This document shows positions 1 to 5,259 of a stretch of 6,784 bases of DNA, piece after piece. Within the stretch, counting starts at the first letter, position 1. The number at the start of each line of letters is the position of its first letter. This DNA is from Desulfobacteraceae bacterium (GTDB taxonomy: Bacteria; Desulfobacterota; Desulfobacteria; Desulfobacterales; Desulfosalsimonadaceae), in the NCBI GenBank assembly GCA_021162325.1, contig JAGGYV010000011.1, positions 1 through 6,784 on the forward strand. The letters are read 5' to 3'. The notes below the pieces were generated by a model. That model searched no databases, was not told the DNA's origin, and saw only the letters and a program-made list of their open reading frames with translations. Both the position numbers and the translations under genes were made by a program.

Positions 1-195
1 ATTGATTTTCAGCTGCTCATCTGGATTGATGTCCACAAGACCGCCCGTCGGGGTATCCGCAGCAAACTGTATTTTGCCATGTTTGAGACCTTTGCCAGAG
101 AAGGGATTGAAATCCCCTTTCCCCAGCAGGATGTGCATTTTCGGTCCGGCATTGAGTGGGAGCGGTTTGGGAAGCCGGCGCCGGAAAAAAATTAA
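1..195 (+). CDS. MscS-family mechanosensitive ion channel, C-terminal fragment (5' end outside window)
   Basis: The first frame is open from base 1 to a TAA at 193-195 and gives 64 residues. They match the last part of the cytoplasmic vestibule of small-conductance mechanosensitive channels: a beta strand (LLIWIDV), an amphipathic helix (SKLYFAMFETFAREG) and the hallmark IEIPFPQQDVHF. The last resembles the GISFPYPQMDV segment near the C terminus of E. coli MscS. Family knowledge: these inner-membrane channels open under membrane tension and release solutes during hypo-osmotic shock. The membrane and pore helices lie upstream of the window, so subfamily and total length cannot be judged. An intrinsic terminator follows 18 bases after the stop, so the gene ends its transcription unit and is not co-transcribed with the toxin-antitoxin genes. 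The family call is fairly safe; nothing more specific is supported. Confidence 0.8.
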   Translation: MDFQLLIWIDVHKTARRGIRSKLYFAMFETFAREGIEIPFPQQDVHFRSGIEWERFGKPAPEKN

Positions 196-213
196 GTGAT
201 GTCGTAGGGGCGG

Positions 214-247
214 GCTTTTACTTCCCGATAGAGTAAAGCATTTTTTT
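214..247 (+). terminator. Intrinsic terminator after the MscS-type gene
   Basis: GCTTTTACT (214-222) pairs with AGTAAAGC (232-239), with one bulged T in the left arm. A short loop separates the arms, and the right arm runs directly into A plus seven T (240-247). The stem is AT-rich and so of moderate strength. Its position, between the stop codon at 195 and the toxin-antitoxin promoter, fits a Rho-independent terminator. Confidence 0.65.
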
Positions 248-277
248 GAACGCCCAATATCGAACGCTGACAAAAAG

Positions 278-306
278 TTGTTTTTAAAATCCAGTAACCC
301 TATAAT
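278..306 (+). promoter_or_regulatory. Predicted sigma70 promoter of the toxin-antitoxin operon
   Basis: A perfect -10 box TATAAT (301-306) lies 17 bases after TTGTTT (278-283), which keeps the TTG of a -35 box. Transcription would start near 313. That places the ATG at 309 at or upstream of the transcript start and supports 339 as the true antitoxin start. A CTGACA at 267-272 is a better -35 match but is 28 bases from the -10, which is too far. Confidence 0.6.
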
Positions 307-314
307 TTATGTCA

Positions 315-326
315 AATAATATTATT
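315..326 (+). promoter_or_regulatory. 12-bp perfect palindrome, candidate autoregulatory operator
   Basis: AATAATATTATT is an exact palindrome between the -10 box and the AAGGAG ribosome binding site (327-332), at the predicted transcription start. Type II antitoxins usually repress their own promoter by binding such inverted repeats. AT-rich palindromes also arise by chance, so the operator role is inferred from position. Confidence 0.4.
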
Positions 327-338
327 AAGGAGACAAAC

Positions 339-527
339 ATGCAGACCGGCAGTATAAAACAGGAAGCCTCTCGGCTATTGGATAATTTACCGGAAAAGGC
401 GACATGGGATGATTTAATGTATCAGATTTATGTCCGGCAGACCATTGAAGCCGGGATAAAAGATAGTGATGAAGGACGTACGGTAGAAGTTCAGGAAGTA
501 CGCAAACGTTTTGGTCTGATAAAATGA
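339..527 (+). CDS. Type II toxin-antitoxin system antitoxin (RelB/ParD-like, 62 aa)
   Basis: A small acidic-to-neutral protein that would bind and neutralise the toxin encoded immediately downstream and probably repress the operon. The start at 339 is chosen because a strong AAGGAG (327-332) lies six bases upstream. A longer reading from 309 would begin at about the predicted transcription start and have no ribosome binding site. Residues about 6-16 (IKQEASRLLDN) and 23-40 (WDDLMYQIYVRQTIEAGI) look helical. The pattern LPEKATWDDLMYQIYVRQ..EAG, followed by EVRKRFG at the C terminus, recurs in short antitoxins paired with ParE/RelE toxins. The C-terminal half is the likely toxin-wrapping segment. 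The stop codon overlaps the toxin start as ATGA (524-527), typical of translational coupling that keeps antitoxin in excess. The family call rests on both sequence style and partner. Confidence 0.82.
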   Translation: MQTGSIKQEASRLLDNLPEKATWDDLMYQIYVRQTIEAGIKDSDEGRTVEVQEVRKRFGLIK

Positions 528-811
528 AAGTTTACTGGACTGAGACCGCCATTGGGCATCTTGCAAATATTTATGAATATATCGGTCTTAATTCTCAAAC
601 TTACGCCAGGCGGATGGTGGACAGAATAACCCGAAGATCCGAACAAATCGCTGACCATCCCTTATCCGGTCGCAAAGTTCCGGAATATGACGCAGAGGAT
701 ATTCGGGAACTGATCGAAAAACCATATCGGCTCATTTATCGAATTAAGCCTGACCAAATCGATATATTAGCTGTCATTCACGGTGCAATGTTATTACCGG
801 AAGATTTTTAA
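524..811 (+). CDS. Type II toxin of the ParE/RelE superfamily (95 aa)
   Basis: Length and sequence fit the ParE/RelE fold: an N-terminal strand MKVYWTETAIGHL, two helices (about residues 7-20 and 25-44), then the strand-rich core. Within the core are HPLSGRKVPEY, the characteristic RELIEKPYRLIYRI (61-74) and a final strand ending in VIHGAMLLP. The RE-L-x-x-x-PYR-x-IYR segment is the usual signature of plasmid-stabilisation-type toxins. Family knowledge: ParE members poison DNA gyrase, whereas RelE members cleave mRNA on the ribosome. The sequence alone does not decide which, although the overall pattern (SGR..PEY, PYRLIYRI) is closer to the ParE-annotated group. Translation is coupled to the antitoxin through the 4-base ATGA overlap. 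No clear intrinsic terminator follows. The unit is self-contained and probably laterally mobile. Confidence 0.85.
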   Translation: MKVYWTETAIGHLANIYEYIGLNSQTYARRMVDRITRRSEQIADHPLSGRKVPEYDAEDIRELIEKPYRLIYRIKPDQIDILAVIHGAMLLPEDF

Positions 812-865
812 CTTTTATCATTATTCAAAGTTTTAAATCTCTGAACAAAAGATCTACTTTTATGA

Positions 866-1054
866 AATCATTTTACAATTAATCTCAATAAGGTTTCTAT
901 TGAAAATAAAGAAGACGGTGCAAAAATAGCAAATGTAGTTATGACCGCCTATAAAGGCCCGATCTCTTAGGCCTGTAAAAAAATCGAACCCAACGGTTCC
1001 GAGTTAATTGCCCCCCGATTCAAGGACAATACAAAGGATTGGACCTTATTTGCC
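866..1054 (+). pseudogene. Protein-like reading frame with one in-frame TAG, in frame with the flavodoxin gene
   Basis: After a TGA at 863-865 the frame reads 34 codons that look like real protein (FTINLNKVSIENKEDG, then KIANVVMTAYKGPIS). It meets a single TAG at 968-970, continues as ACKKIEPNGSELIAPRFKD through TKDWTLFA, and runs without another stop into the ATG of the flavodoxin gene at 1055. No start codon with a ribosome binding site is visible for either half; the only in-frame ATG before the TAG is at 941. The simplest reading is the decayed 3' part of an unidentified gene, possibly once fused to or abutting the flavodoxin. I do not recognise the family. Alternatives are a sequencing error, chance protein-like DNA, or TAG readthrough. 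Confidence 0.4.
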
Positions 1055-1717
1055 ATGAAAATTTTGATTGCCTGTTATTCCCGGACCGGATTTACTGAAA
1101 TACTGGCTGATCGCATTGCAGAAGCGCTCATAGCGCGCGGTCATATGGTAAAAAGAGACCGCATTGATGTCGTGAACAGAAAAAGCTGCTGGCATCTGCT
1201 GTTCAGGCAGATATACCAGTATCCATTGGTTGGCCTTGCATTAATCAATTCCTCTTTTCGCCACTGGTGGCTGAAAAACTATCATCAGCCGGAAGAAGAA
1301 ATTTGTCCGCATGATTATCCGGATGTGTCAGGATTTGATCATGTCTGTATCGGCGGCCCGAAGTGGGCCTATACCTCATATCCGATTGCGCGATACTTTA
1401 AACAAATTAACGGATTGGGGAATAAACCGGTGAGCGCCTTTGCCACTTTTGGCGGACCGCCGTTAAACGTGTTTGAACTTGAATTGATTTTTACGCCCGT
1501 AACTCTGCAAATTCAAAAATCCGGCGGAAAACCTGTTTCTACTTTAGGGGTGTCCAGTAATTATCATGAGCTTCCTTTAATCTGGATTTTCCGGCTGGTT
1601 TCTTGGATTCTTTTCAGGCGTCCTCTTAACTCTTTTACAGTTGACAGCGATTATGGAAAACAGAATCTCAAGGCATTTTGTGATAAAATTGATGGCTCCG
1701 TAAAAAGCGTTTCATGA
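1055..1717 (+). CDS. Flavodoxin-family protein (FMN-binding, 220 aa)
   Basis: The N terminus MKILIACYSRTGFTEILADRIAEAL is the first beta strand, FMN phosphate-binding loop (SRTGFTE, residues 9-15) and first helix of a flavodoxin-like fold. A second strand and loop, FDHVCIGGPKWAYTSYPIARYF (about 95-116), matches the isoalloxazine-contacting region. FATFGGPP (about 130-137) matches the third flavin loop. At 220 residues it is longer than classical flavodoxins (about 140-180). It carries a hydrophobic C-terminal stretch, PLIWIFRLVSWILFRRPL, that could be an amphipathic or membrane-associating helix. A role as an electron carrier or NAD(P)H:quinone-type oxidoreductase is family inference; the partner is unknown. 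There is no good ribosome binding site: AAAGGA (1033-1038) is 16 bases from the ATG. The frame is also open upstream to a TAG, so the true start is less certain than the family. Confidence 0.75.
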   Translation: MKILIACYSRTGFTEILADRIAEALIARGHMVKRDRIDVVNRKSCWHLLFRQIYQYPLVGLALINSSFRHWWLKNYHQPEEEICPHDYPDVSGFDHVCIGGPKWAYTSYPIARYFKQINGLGNKPVSAFATFGGPPLNVFELELIFTPVTLQIQKSGGKPVSTLGVSSNYHELPLIWIFRLVSWILFRRPLNSFTVDSDYGKQNLKAFCDKIDGSVKSVS

Positions 1718-1757
1718 TTGACTGGAAAAAAAGTTTAAAATTATTTTGCCTGAAGTC

Positions 1758-1786
1758 TTGCCAAATGATTTGGGCATGCTTATTTT
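1758..1786 (+). promoter_or_regulatory. Candidate promoter of the riboswitch leader with an embedded inverted repeat
   Basis: TTGCCA (1758-1763) and TATTTT (1781-1786) are 17 bases apart and would start transcription near 1793, just before the aptamer core at 1801. Between the two boxes lies CCAAATGATTTGG (1761-1773), a 6+6 inverted repeat around one G, placed where a repressor would block polymerase. A second possibility is TTGACT (1718-1723) with TTATTT (1741-1746), also 17 bases apart, which would start transcription near 1753. Neither is close to consensus at both boxes. Confidence 0.35.
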
Positions 1787-1800
1787 ATTGATATGTTAAA

Positions 1801-2034
1801 GGCAAACCATTCCGAAAGGATGGGACGCAAAGCCACTGGCCTAAATCTTTATTATTGTTTAATTTCTTGACCGGATGATTTTTTTAAAGAAGAGAAGGGA
1901 AAAGGATTTATACCTTAAGGTCGAACGGGCCATCAATAGATCCAAAGGTATATATTCATGCCCGTTTTAATCTCTTATGGAATATGCATCTAAAAATAAG
2001 AAATATATAATAAAGACATGGTAGCAGGGCTGCC
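1801..2034 (+). ncRNA. Cyclic di-GMP-I (GEMM-I) riboswitch aptamer with an enlarged P3 helix
   Basis: The 5' half is a near-textbook GEMM-I core: GGCAAACC (1801-1808), a GAAA tetraloop (1814-1817) closed by CC/GG, GGGACGCAAAGCC (1822-1834) and the tetraloop-receptor strand CCTAA (1840-1844). The 3' half is ATGGTAGCAGGGCTGCC (2018-2034), matching the family's conserved AUGGUAGCcGGGuUGCC end. The two halves are joined by a perfect 10-bp stem, TCTTTATTAT (1846-1855) with ATAATAAAGA (2007-2016), exactly where P3 continues beyond the receptor. That leaves 151 nt inserted inside P3, whereas usual P3 loops are a few to some tens of nt. Hand alignment to the V. cholerae Vc2 aptamer puts G (1801) at the ligand-discriminating position 20 and A at position 47 (1829). 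This favours c-di-GMP over the cGAMP-type A20 variants. The outer P1 pairing is weak or unresolved. The downstream gene is the hybrid kinase. Confidence 0.9.
1909..1966 (+). other. Potential H-type pseudoknot inside the riboswitch P3 insertion
   Basis: Two perfect complementary pairs interleave: TATACCTT (1909-1916) with AAGGTATA (1945-1952), 8 bp, and AACGGGC (1924-1930) with GCCCGTT (1960-1966), 7 bp plus a flanking G-U. The order a-b-a'-b' with connecting segments of 7, 14 and 7 nt is that of an H-type pseudoknot. It could instead be two mutually exclusive hairpins. I do not recognise it as a known riboswitch or ribozyme class. Function is unknown. Confidence 0.45.
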
Positions 2035-2050
2035 TTTCTTGAATTGACTG

Positions 2051-2087
2051 CCGGAGTTTTCTTTATATAAGGAAGCTCCGGTTTTTT
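2051..2087 (+). terminator. Intrinsic terminator, probable expression platform of the riboswitch
   Basis: CCGGAG (2051-2056) pairs with CTCCGG (2076-2081). The stem continues inward with T/A, C/G and two G-U pairs to a TATAT loop (2064-2068), about 13 bp in all, followed at once by six T (2082-2087). It begins 16 nt after the aptamer's 3' end and precedes the kinase gene, the standard layout for transcriptional control. CTGCC occurs both at the aptamer 3' end (2030-2034) and at the terminator's left foot (2048-2052), so GGTAG (2020-2024) could pair with either. That offers a simple switch between aptamer folding and antitermination. Confidence 0.85.
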
Positions 2088-2106
2088 GTTTTAATTTTGT
2101 ATGAGT

Positions 2107-2134
2107 TTGACAAATAAACGATTTTATTTAAAAA
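2107..2134 (+). promoter_or_regulatory. Weak candidate promoter downstream of the riboswitch terminator
   Basis: A perfect TTGACA (2107-2112) is followed 16 bases later by TAAAAA (2129-2134), a poor -10 box. If active it would give the kinase gene a riboswitch-independent transcript starting near 2141. The rest of 2088-2250 is an AT-rich leader in which I see no gene. Confidence 0.25.
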
Positions 2135-2250
2135 TAAAAAGAGATTATTAATGGACTGATTGTCGGGCATGGGTTTAGGCATACGAATATCCGCAATAGT
2201 GTCTGTCCTGCGAAGGCTTTTACGATATTTGCTTAGTGATAGAGAATCCT

Positions 2251-4953
2251 ATGAAAATCCGATCAAAATTGATTTTAGCTTTTCTGGCGATCTCATTGTC
2301 CTCCATGATTCTGATCAGTTTTCTGTTTTATTCCAACGAAAAAAAGAACCTGACCCGGCAGATTTTCAATCACCTGGAGTCCGTCGCCTCAATTCAACAC
2401 AATCGGATAAAAGCCATTAATGACCAGAATATAGTTCGCCTGAAGCTGGTGGCGAGCAGGACGCAGTTGCGCATTAGCCTCAGGGATTTCAATATTGAAA
2501 GGGACCCCTACTATCAGGGAATGATGGTCCAAAATCTGGAAGATGCCAAAATGGTATTAAAGGATTTTAGAAATATCTGCATTATTTCTCTGGATGGGAT
2601 TATTATCGCATCAACGGATTCTGATAAAATTGGAAAAAATATCGTTGAGCGGGATTTTTTTGTTCGGGGGTTGACGGAGTATAGCGTTGACCAGTTTTTT
2701 TTGGATAAGAATCAAAACCTGCTGACCCGGCTTTCCGGGCCGTTATTTCTTAACAGTCAGCTCCTGGGCGTTTTGATCATTGTGTCGGAGGTTGAAAATA
2801 TTATTTCATCGGTCAGCGATTATACCGGACTTGAGAAAACCGGGGAAACAATCCTGGCCCGGAGAATGGAAAATGGCGATGCCCTGTTTATTATGCCGAC
2901 ACGGTTTGAACCGGATGCGGCGTTGAAGCTGCGAATTGCCAAAGAACGACAGGATATTCCGATTATCCAATCTTTTTATGGGAAACCGCATCTTCTATCT
3001 GATGCGGTGGATTACCGGGAAGTCCCGGTCCTGGCAGTCACCCGCTATATCGAAGATATCGGGTGGGGGCTTGTTGTTAAAACTGACCTGGCCGAAGCTC
3101 TGGCACCGGTCATAGGCATGCGTAATTTAATCGCTTATTTAATTGTTGCTGCAACGTTTTTTATCCTTTTTATTTCAATTTATTTTTCAAAACATATTAC
3201 CCGACCGATCATTCAGCTGACGGAAACGGCCAAGAAGATTACCAAAGGGGATTATACTGTTCTGGCAGACGAATCCATGAAGGATGAAACCGGTATTCTG
3301 GCCCATGCGTTTAATTCCATGACGGCCAATTTGATTAAATCCCATACGACCCTTGAGAAAAAAATTGAAGAACTTTCCGAAAGTGAAGAACAGGTACGAA
3401 ATCTTTTGAATTCAACGGCAGAAGCCATATTCGGTTTGGATATGAACGCAAACTGCACTTTCTGCAATCCTTCCTGCCTGTCTTTGCTGAAATATAAAAA
3501 GGATGATGAACTGCTTGGGAAAAATATTCATCAGCTCATGCATCACACCCGAGAGGACGGTACCCTGTATCCACCGGAAAAATGCCGGATTTTAAAGCTC
3601 CTGCAAAGTAAAATTCCGGTCCATGACGATTCAGAAGTTTTGTGGTGCTCCGACGGCAGCAGTTTTTGGGCGGAATACTGGGCATATCCGGTGATTAGAG
3701 ATCATGAGATTATCGGCGCGGTGGTTACTTTTATTGACATCAGTGAACGCAAAGCCGCGTTGGCAGAAAAGGAAAAACTGAATGCCCAGCTTCAACAGAG
3801 CCAGAAAATGGAAGCTATTGGCACCTTGTCTGGTGGTATCTCGCATGATTTCAATAATATATTAACAGCTATGATCGGATATGCAGAGCTGGTACAAATA
3901 AAATCATCCGGGCAGGATGATATTTTAAGATATGCGGAAGAAGTCATCAGCGCCGGGCAACGGGCAAAGGAGTTGGTGAGACAGATTCTGACTTTCAGCC
4001 GGCAGTCGGAGCATGAACGCCGGCCGTTAGAAATTTATCTAATTGTTAAAGAAGTCCTCAAGCTGATCCGCGCTTCGATTCCATCAACCATTGAGATTCG
4101 TGAAAATATTGATACAAAAAGTGGGGTCGTGCTGGCCGATCCCACGCAGATTCATCAGGTTTTAATGAATTTGTGTACCAACGCATATCATGCCATGCAG
4201 GAAACAGGCGGCATTTTAACGATAGCATTGGGCCGAATTGACATTCAGCCGGGTGATATGAAAATAGCCGGATTCGGTTTACCCCCCGGGCCTTACGTAA
4301 AATTACAGGTGACCGATACCGGCTGCGGGATGGATCGGGCGGTCAGGGAGCGGATATTCGAGCCTTATTTTACAACAAAGGATAAGGGCGAAGGAACCGG
4401 CATGGGATTGGCATTGACTCATGGGATTGTTAAAAATCATGACGGCCATATTATTGTTTCCAGTGAACCGGGAAAAGGGTCGATGTTTCAGGTTTATCTG
4501 CCCCGGATGGTGTCTGAAACAACTCGTCCGTCCCGGGAAGATGAAGAAATGTTGCCAAAAGGCAGTGAACGGATACTGCTCGTTGATGATGAAGTGACGA
4601 TCATGGAGATGGAACAACAAATGCTGGAAATGCTTGATTATCAGGTCACCGCAACGAGCAATTGTGTTGAAGCGTTTCAGTTGTTTGCGAACCGCCCGGA
4701 TGATTTTGATCTTATCATTACGGATATGACCATGCCGGAAATGACCGGCGCTGAGTTGGCGCGGAAAGTATTAATCATACGGCCGGAAATACCGATTATA
4801 CTCTGCACCGGTTTCAGCGAGTTGATCAACGAGAAAAAGGCCAAGGCGATCGGTATCCGGAAATATATCATGAAGCCCATCGTGACAAGAGAACTCGTAA
4901 CCGTTGTCCGGAAATTGCTGGACGAAAAGAAGGTTCACCGCAAGGAATCATAA
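2251..4953 (+). CDS. Membrane hybrid sensor histidine kinase: Cache-like sensor, HAMP, PAS, HisKA, HATPase, receiver (900 aa)
   Basis: Domains, numbered from the ATG at 2251: TM1 about 7-28; an extracytoplasmic region about 29-290 resembling a double Cache sensor (IISLDGIIIASTDSDKIGKN, then a membrane-proximal IEDIGWGLVVKTDL); TM2 about 292-312; HAMP from 314 (HITRPIIQLTETAKKITKGDY); PAS about 382-500 with a cysteine-rich NCTFCNPSCL; HisKA with phospho-acceptor His532 in SHDFNN; HATPase with N-box NLCTNA (640-645), G1 DTGCGM (689-694) and G2 GEGTGMGLAL (713-722). The C-terminal receiver has acidic Asp779/Asp780, phospho-acceptor Asp825, Thr853 and Lys875. All catalytic residues are intact. 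The ATG at 2251 is preferred because MKIRSKLILAF leads straight into TM1; a GTG at 2236 would add five residues, and neither start has a strong ribosome binding site. Its leader carries the c-di-GMP riboswitch. No DNA-binding response regulator is adjacent, so the receiver probably feeds a phosphorelay to a distant partner. Confidence 0.93.
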   Translation: MKIRSKLILAFLAISLSSMILISFLFYSNEKKNLTRQIFNHLESVASIQHNRIKAINDQNIVRLKLVASRTQLRISLRDFNIERDPYYQGMMVQNLEDAKMVLKDFRNICIISLDGIIIASTDSDKIGKNIVERDFFVRGLTEYSVDQFFLDKNQNLLTRLSGPLFLNSQLLGVLIIVSEVENIISSVSDYTGLEKTGETILARRMENGDALFIMPTRFEPDAALKLRIAKERQDIPIIQSFYGKPHLLSDAVDYREVPVLAVTRYIEDIGWGLVVKTDLAEALAPVIGMRNLIAYLIVAATFFILFISIYFSKHITRPIIQLTETAKKITKGDYTVLADESMKDETGILAHAFNSMTANLIKSHTTLEKKIEELSESEEQVRNLLNSTAEAIFGLDMNANCTFCNPSCLSLLKYKKDDELLGKNIHQLMHHTREDGTLYPPEKCRILKLLQSKIPVHDDSEVLWCSDGSSFWAEYWAYPVIRDHEIIGAVVTFIDISERKAALAEKEKLNAQLQQSQKMEAIGTLSGGISHDFNNILTAMIGYAELVQIKSSGQDDILRYAEEVISAGQRAKELVRQILTFSRQSEHERRPLEIYLIVKEVLKLIRASIPSTIEIRENIDTKSGVVLADPTQIHQVLMNLCTNAYHAMQETGGILTIALGRIDIQPGDMKIAGFGLPPGPYVKLQVTDTGCGMDRAVRERIFEPYFTTKDKGEGTGMGLALTHGIVKNHDGHIIVSSEPGKGSMFQVYLPRMVSETTRPSREDEEMLPKGSERILLVDDEVTIMEMEQQMLEMLDYQVTATSNCVEAFQLFANRPDDFDLIITDMTMPEMTGAELARKVLIIRPEIPIILCTGFSELINEKKAKAIGIRKYIMKPIVTRELVTVVRKLLDEKKVHRKES

Positions 4954-4966
4954 ATCGGATCCGATT
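4953..4966 (+). repeat. 14-bp perfect palindrome at the end of the kinase gene
   Basis: AATCGGATCCGATT reads the same on both strands and overlaps the last base of the kinase stop codon. No T run follows, so it is not an intrinsic terminator. It may be a protein-binding site, the foot of a Rho-dependent 3' end, or chance. Confidence 0.4.
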
Positions 4967-5113
4967 CCCGAAATCCTGACTTTATTTTAAAAATACCGAT
5001 TGCAGAAAAATTTGCAAAAAAGAAAACGGCGCCATCAGGGAGTTTGTTGATATTCGGTATTCGGAGGCGATCTGGGAAAGTTTCAAGAGAATTAGAATCG
5101 TTGTTAGAATTGT
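4967..5113. other. Intergenic DNA between the kinase gene and the cytochrome promoter
   Basis: No credible gene, RNA or terminator is seen. A tandem TATTCGG repeat (5051-5057 and 5058-5064) is the only regular feature. A minus-strand frame crossing this stretch has no ribosome binding site or recognisable protein character. The kinase transcript has no visible intrinsic stop here, so some readthrough into the cytochrome operon is possible. Confidence 0.5.
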
Positions 5114-5142
5114 TTGACATAAGACTTTCTATTTTTTATTAT
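5114..5142 (+). promoter_or_regulatory. Strong predicted sigma70 promoter of the multiheme cytochrome operon
   Basis: A perfect TTGACA (5114-5119) is followed, with an optimal 17-base spacer, by TATTAT (5137-5142), one mismatch from consensus. Transcription would start near 5149, leaving a leader of about 110 nt before the NrfH-like gene. The leader contains CACTCAT twice (5176-5182 and 5195-5201), 19 bases apart, a candidate regulator site at about +28 to +53. This makes the cytochrome pair its own transcription unit, separate from the riboswitch-controlled kinase. Confidence 0.7.
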
Positions 5143-5259
5143 ATTTACCAAAATATTCCTATTTAAAATTAGTACCACTCATTCAACATAAATACACTCA
5201 TAATGCAGTTTTCAAAAGCGGTGTTTTAATATCCCCAATCTATATGAGGATTTCGTTGT

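Noticed and set aside
2..199. Open frame from base 2 as a separate small protein
   Set aside because: It overlaps the MscS-type C-terminal frame (1-195), which has clear family motifs; the alternative has no protein character or ribosome binding site.
309..338. Upstream ATG at 309 as the antitoxin start
   Set aside because: It overlaps the -10 box/transcript start region and has no ribosome binding site, whereas 339 has AAGGAG at ideal spacing.
968..970. Pyrrolysine decoding of the TAG before the flavodoxin gene as the main explanation
   Set aside because: No methylamine methyltransferase features or pyl genes are visible, and gene decay explains the stop more simply; retained only as a remote alternative.
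1801..1829. cGAMP-type (A20) GEMM-Ib riboswitch, attractive because such switches control cytochromes in Geobacter
   Set aside because: Counting from the Vc2 aptamer puts G, not A, at position 20 (base 1801); the A just before it is position 19.
1861..1905. Hammerhead-like element suggested by CCGGATGA and later GAAA-like segments
   Set aside because: It lacks the CUGANGA core and a matching GAAA/UH cleavage arrangement.
1786..1938. Shorter GEMM fold closed by TATTGAT (1786-1792) with ATCAATA (1932-1938) and P3 formed by TAAATC with GATTTA near 1905
   Set aside because: The pairings exist, but the region around 1919-1931 matches the conserved aptamer 3' end poorly, whereas 2018-2034 matches it closely and has a perfect 10-bp P3 stem. 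Kept only as a competing fold.
2160..2420. 86-codon frame overlapping the kinase start
   Set aside because: It starts at TTG, has no ribosome binding site, and over most of its length is another frame of the kinase N terminus.
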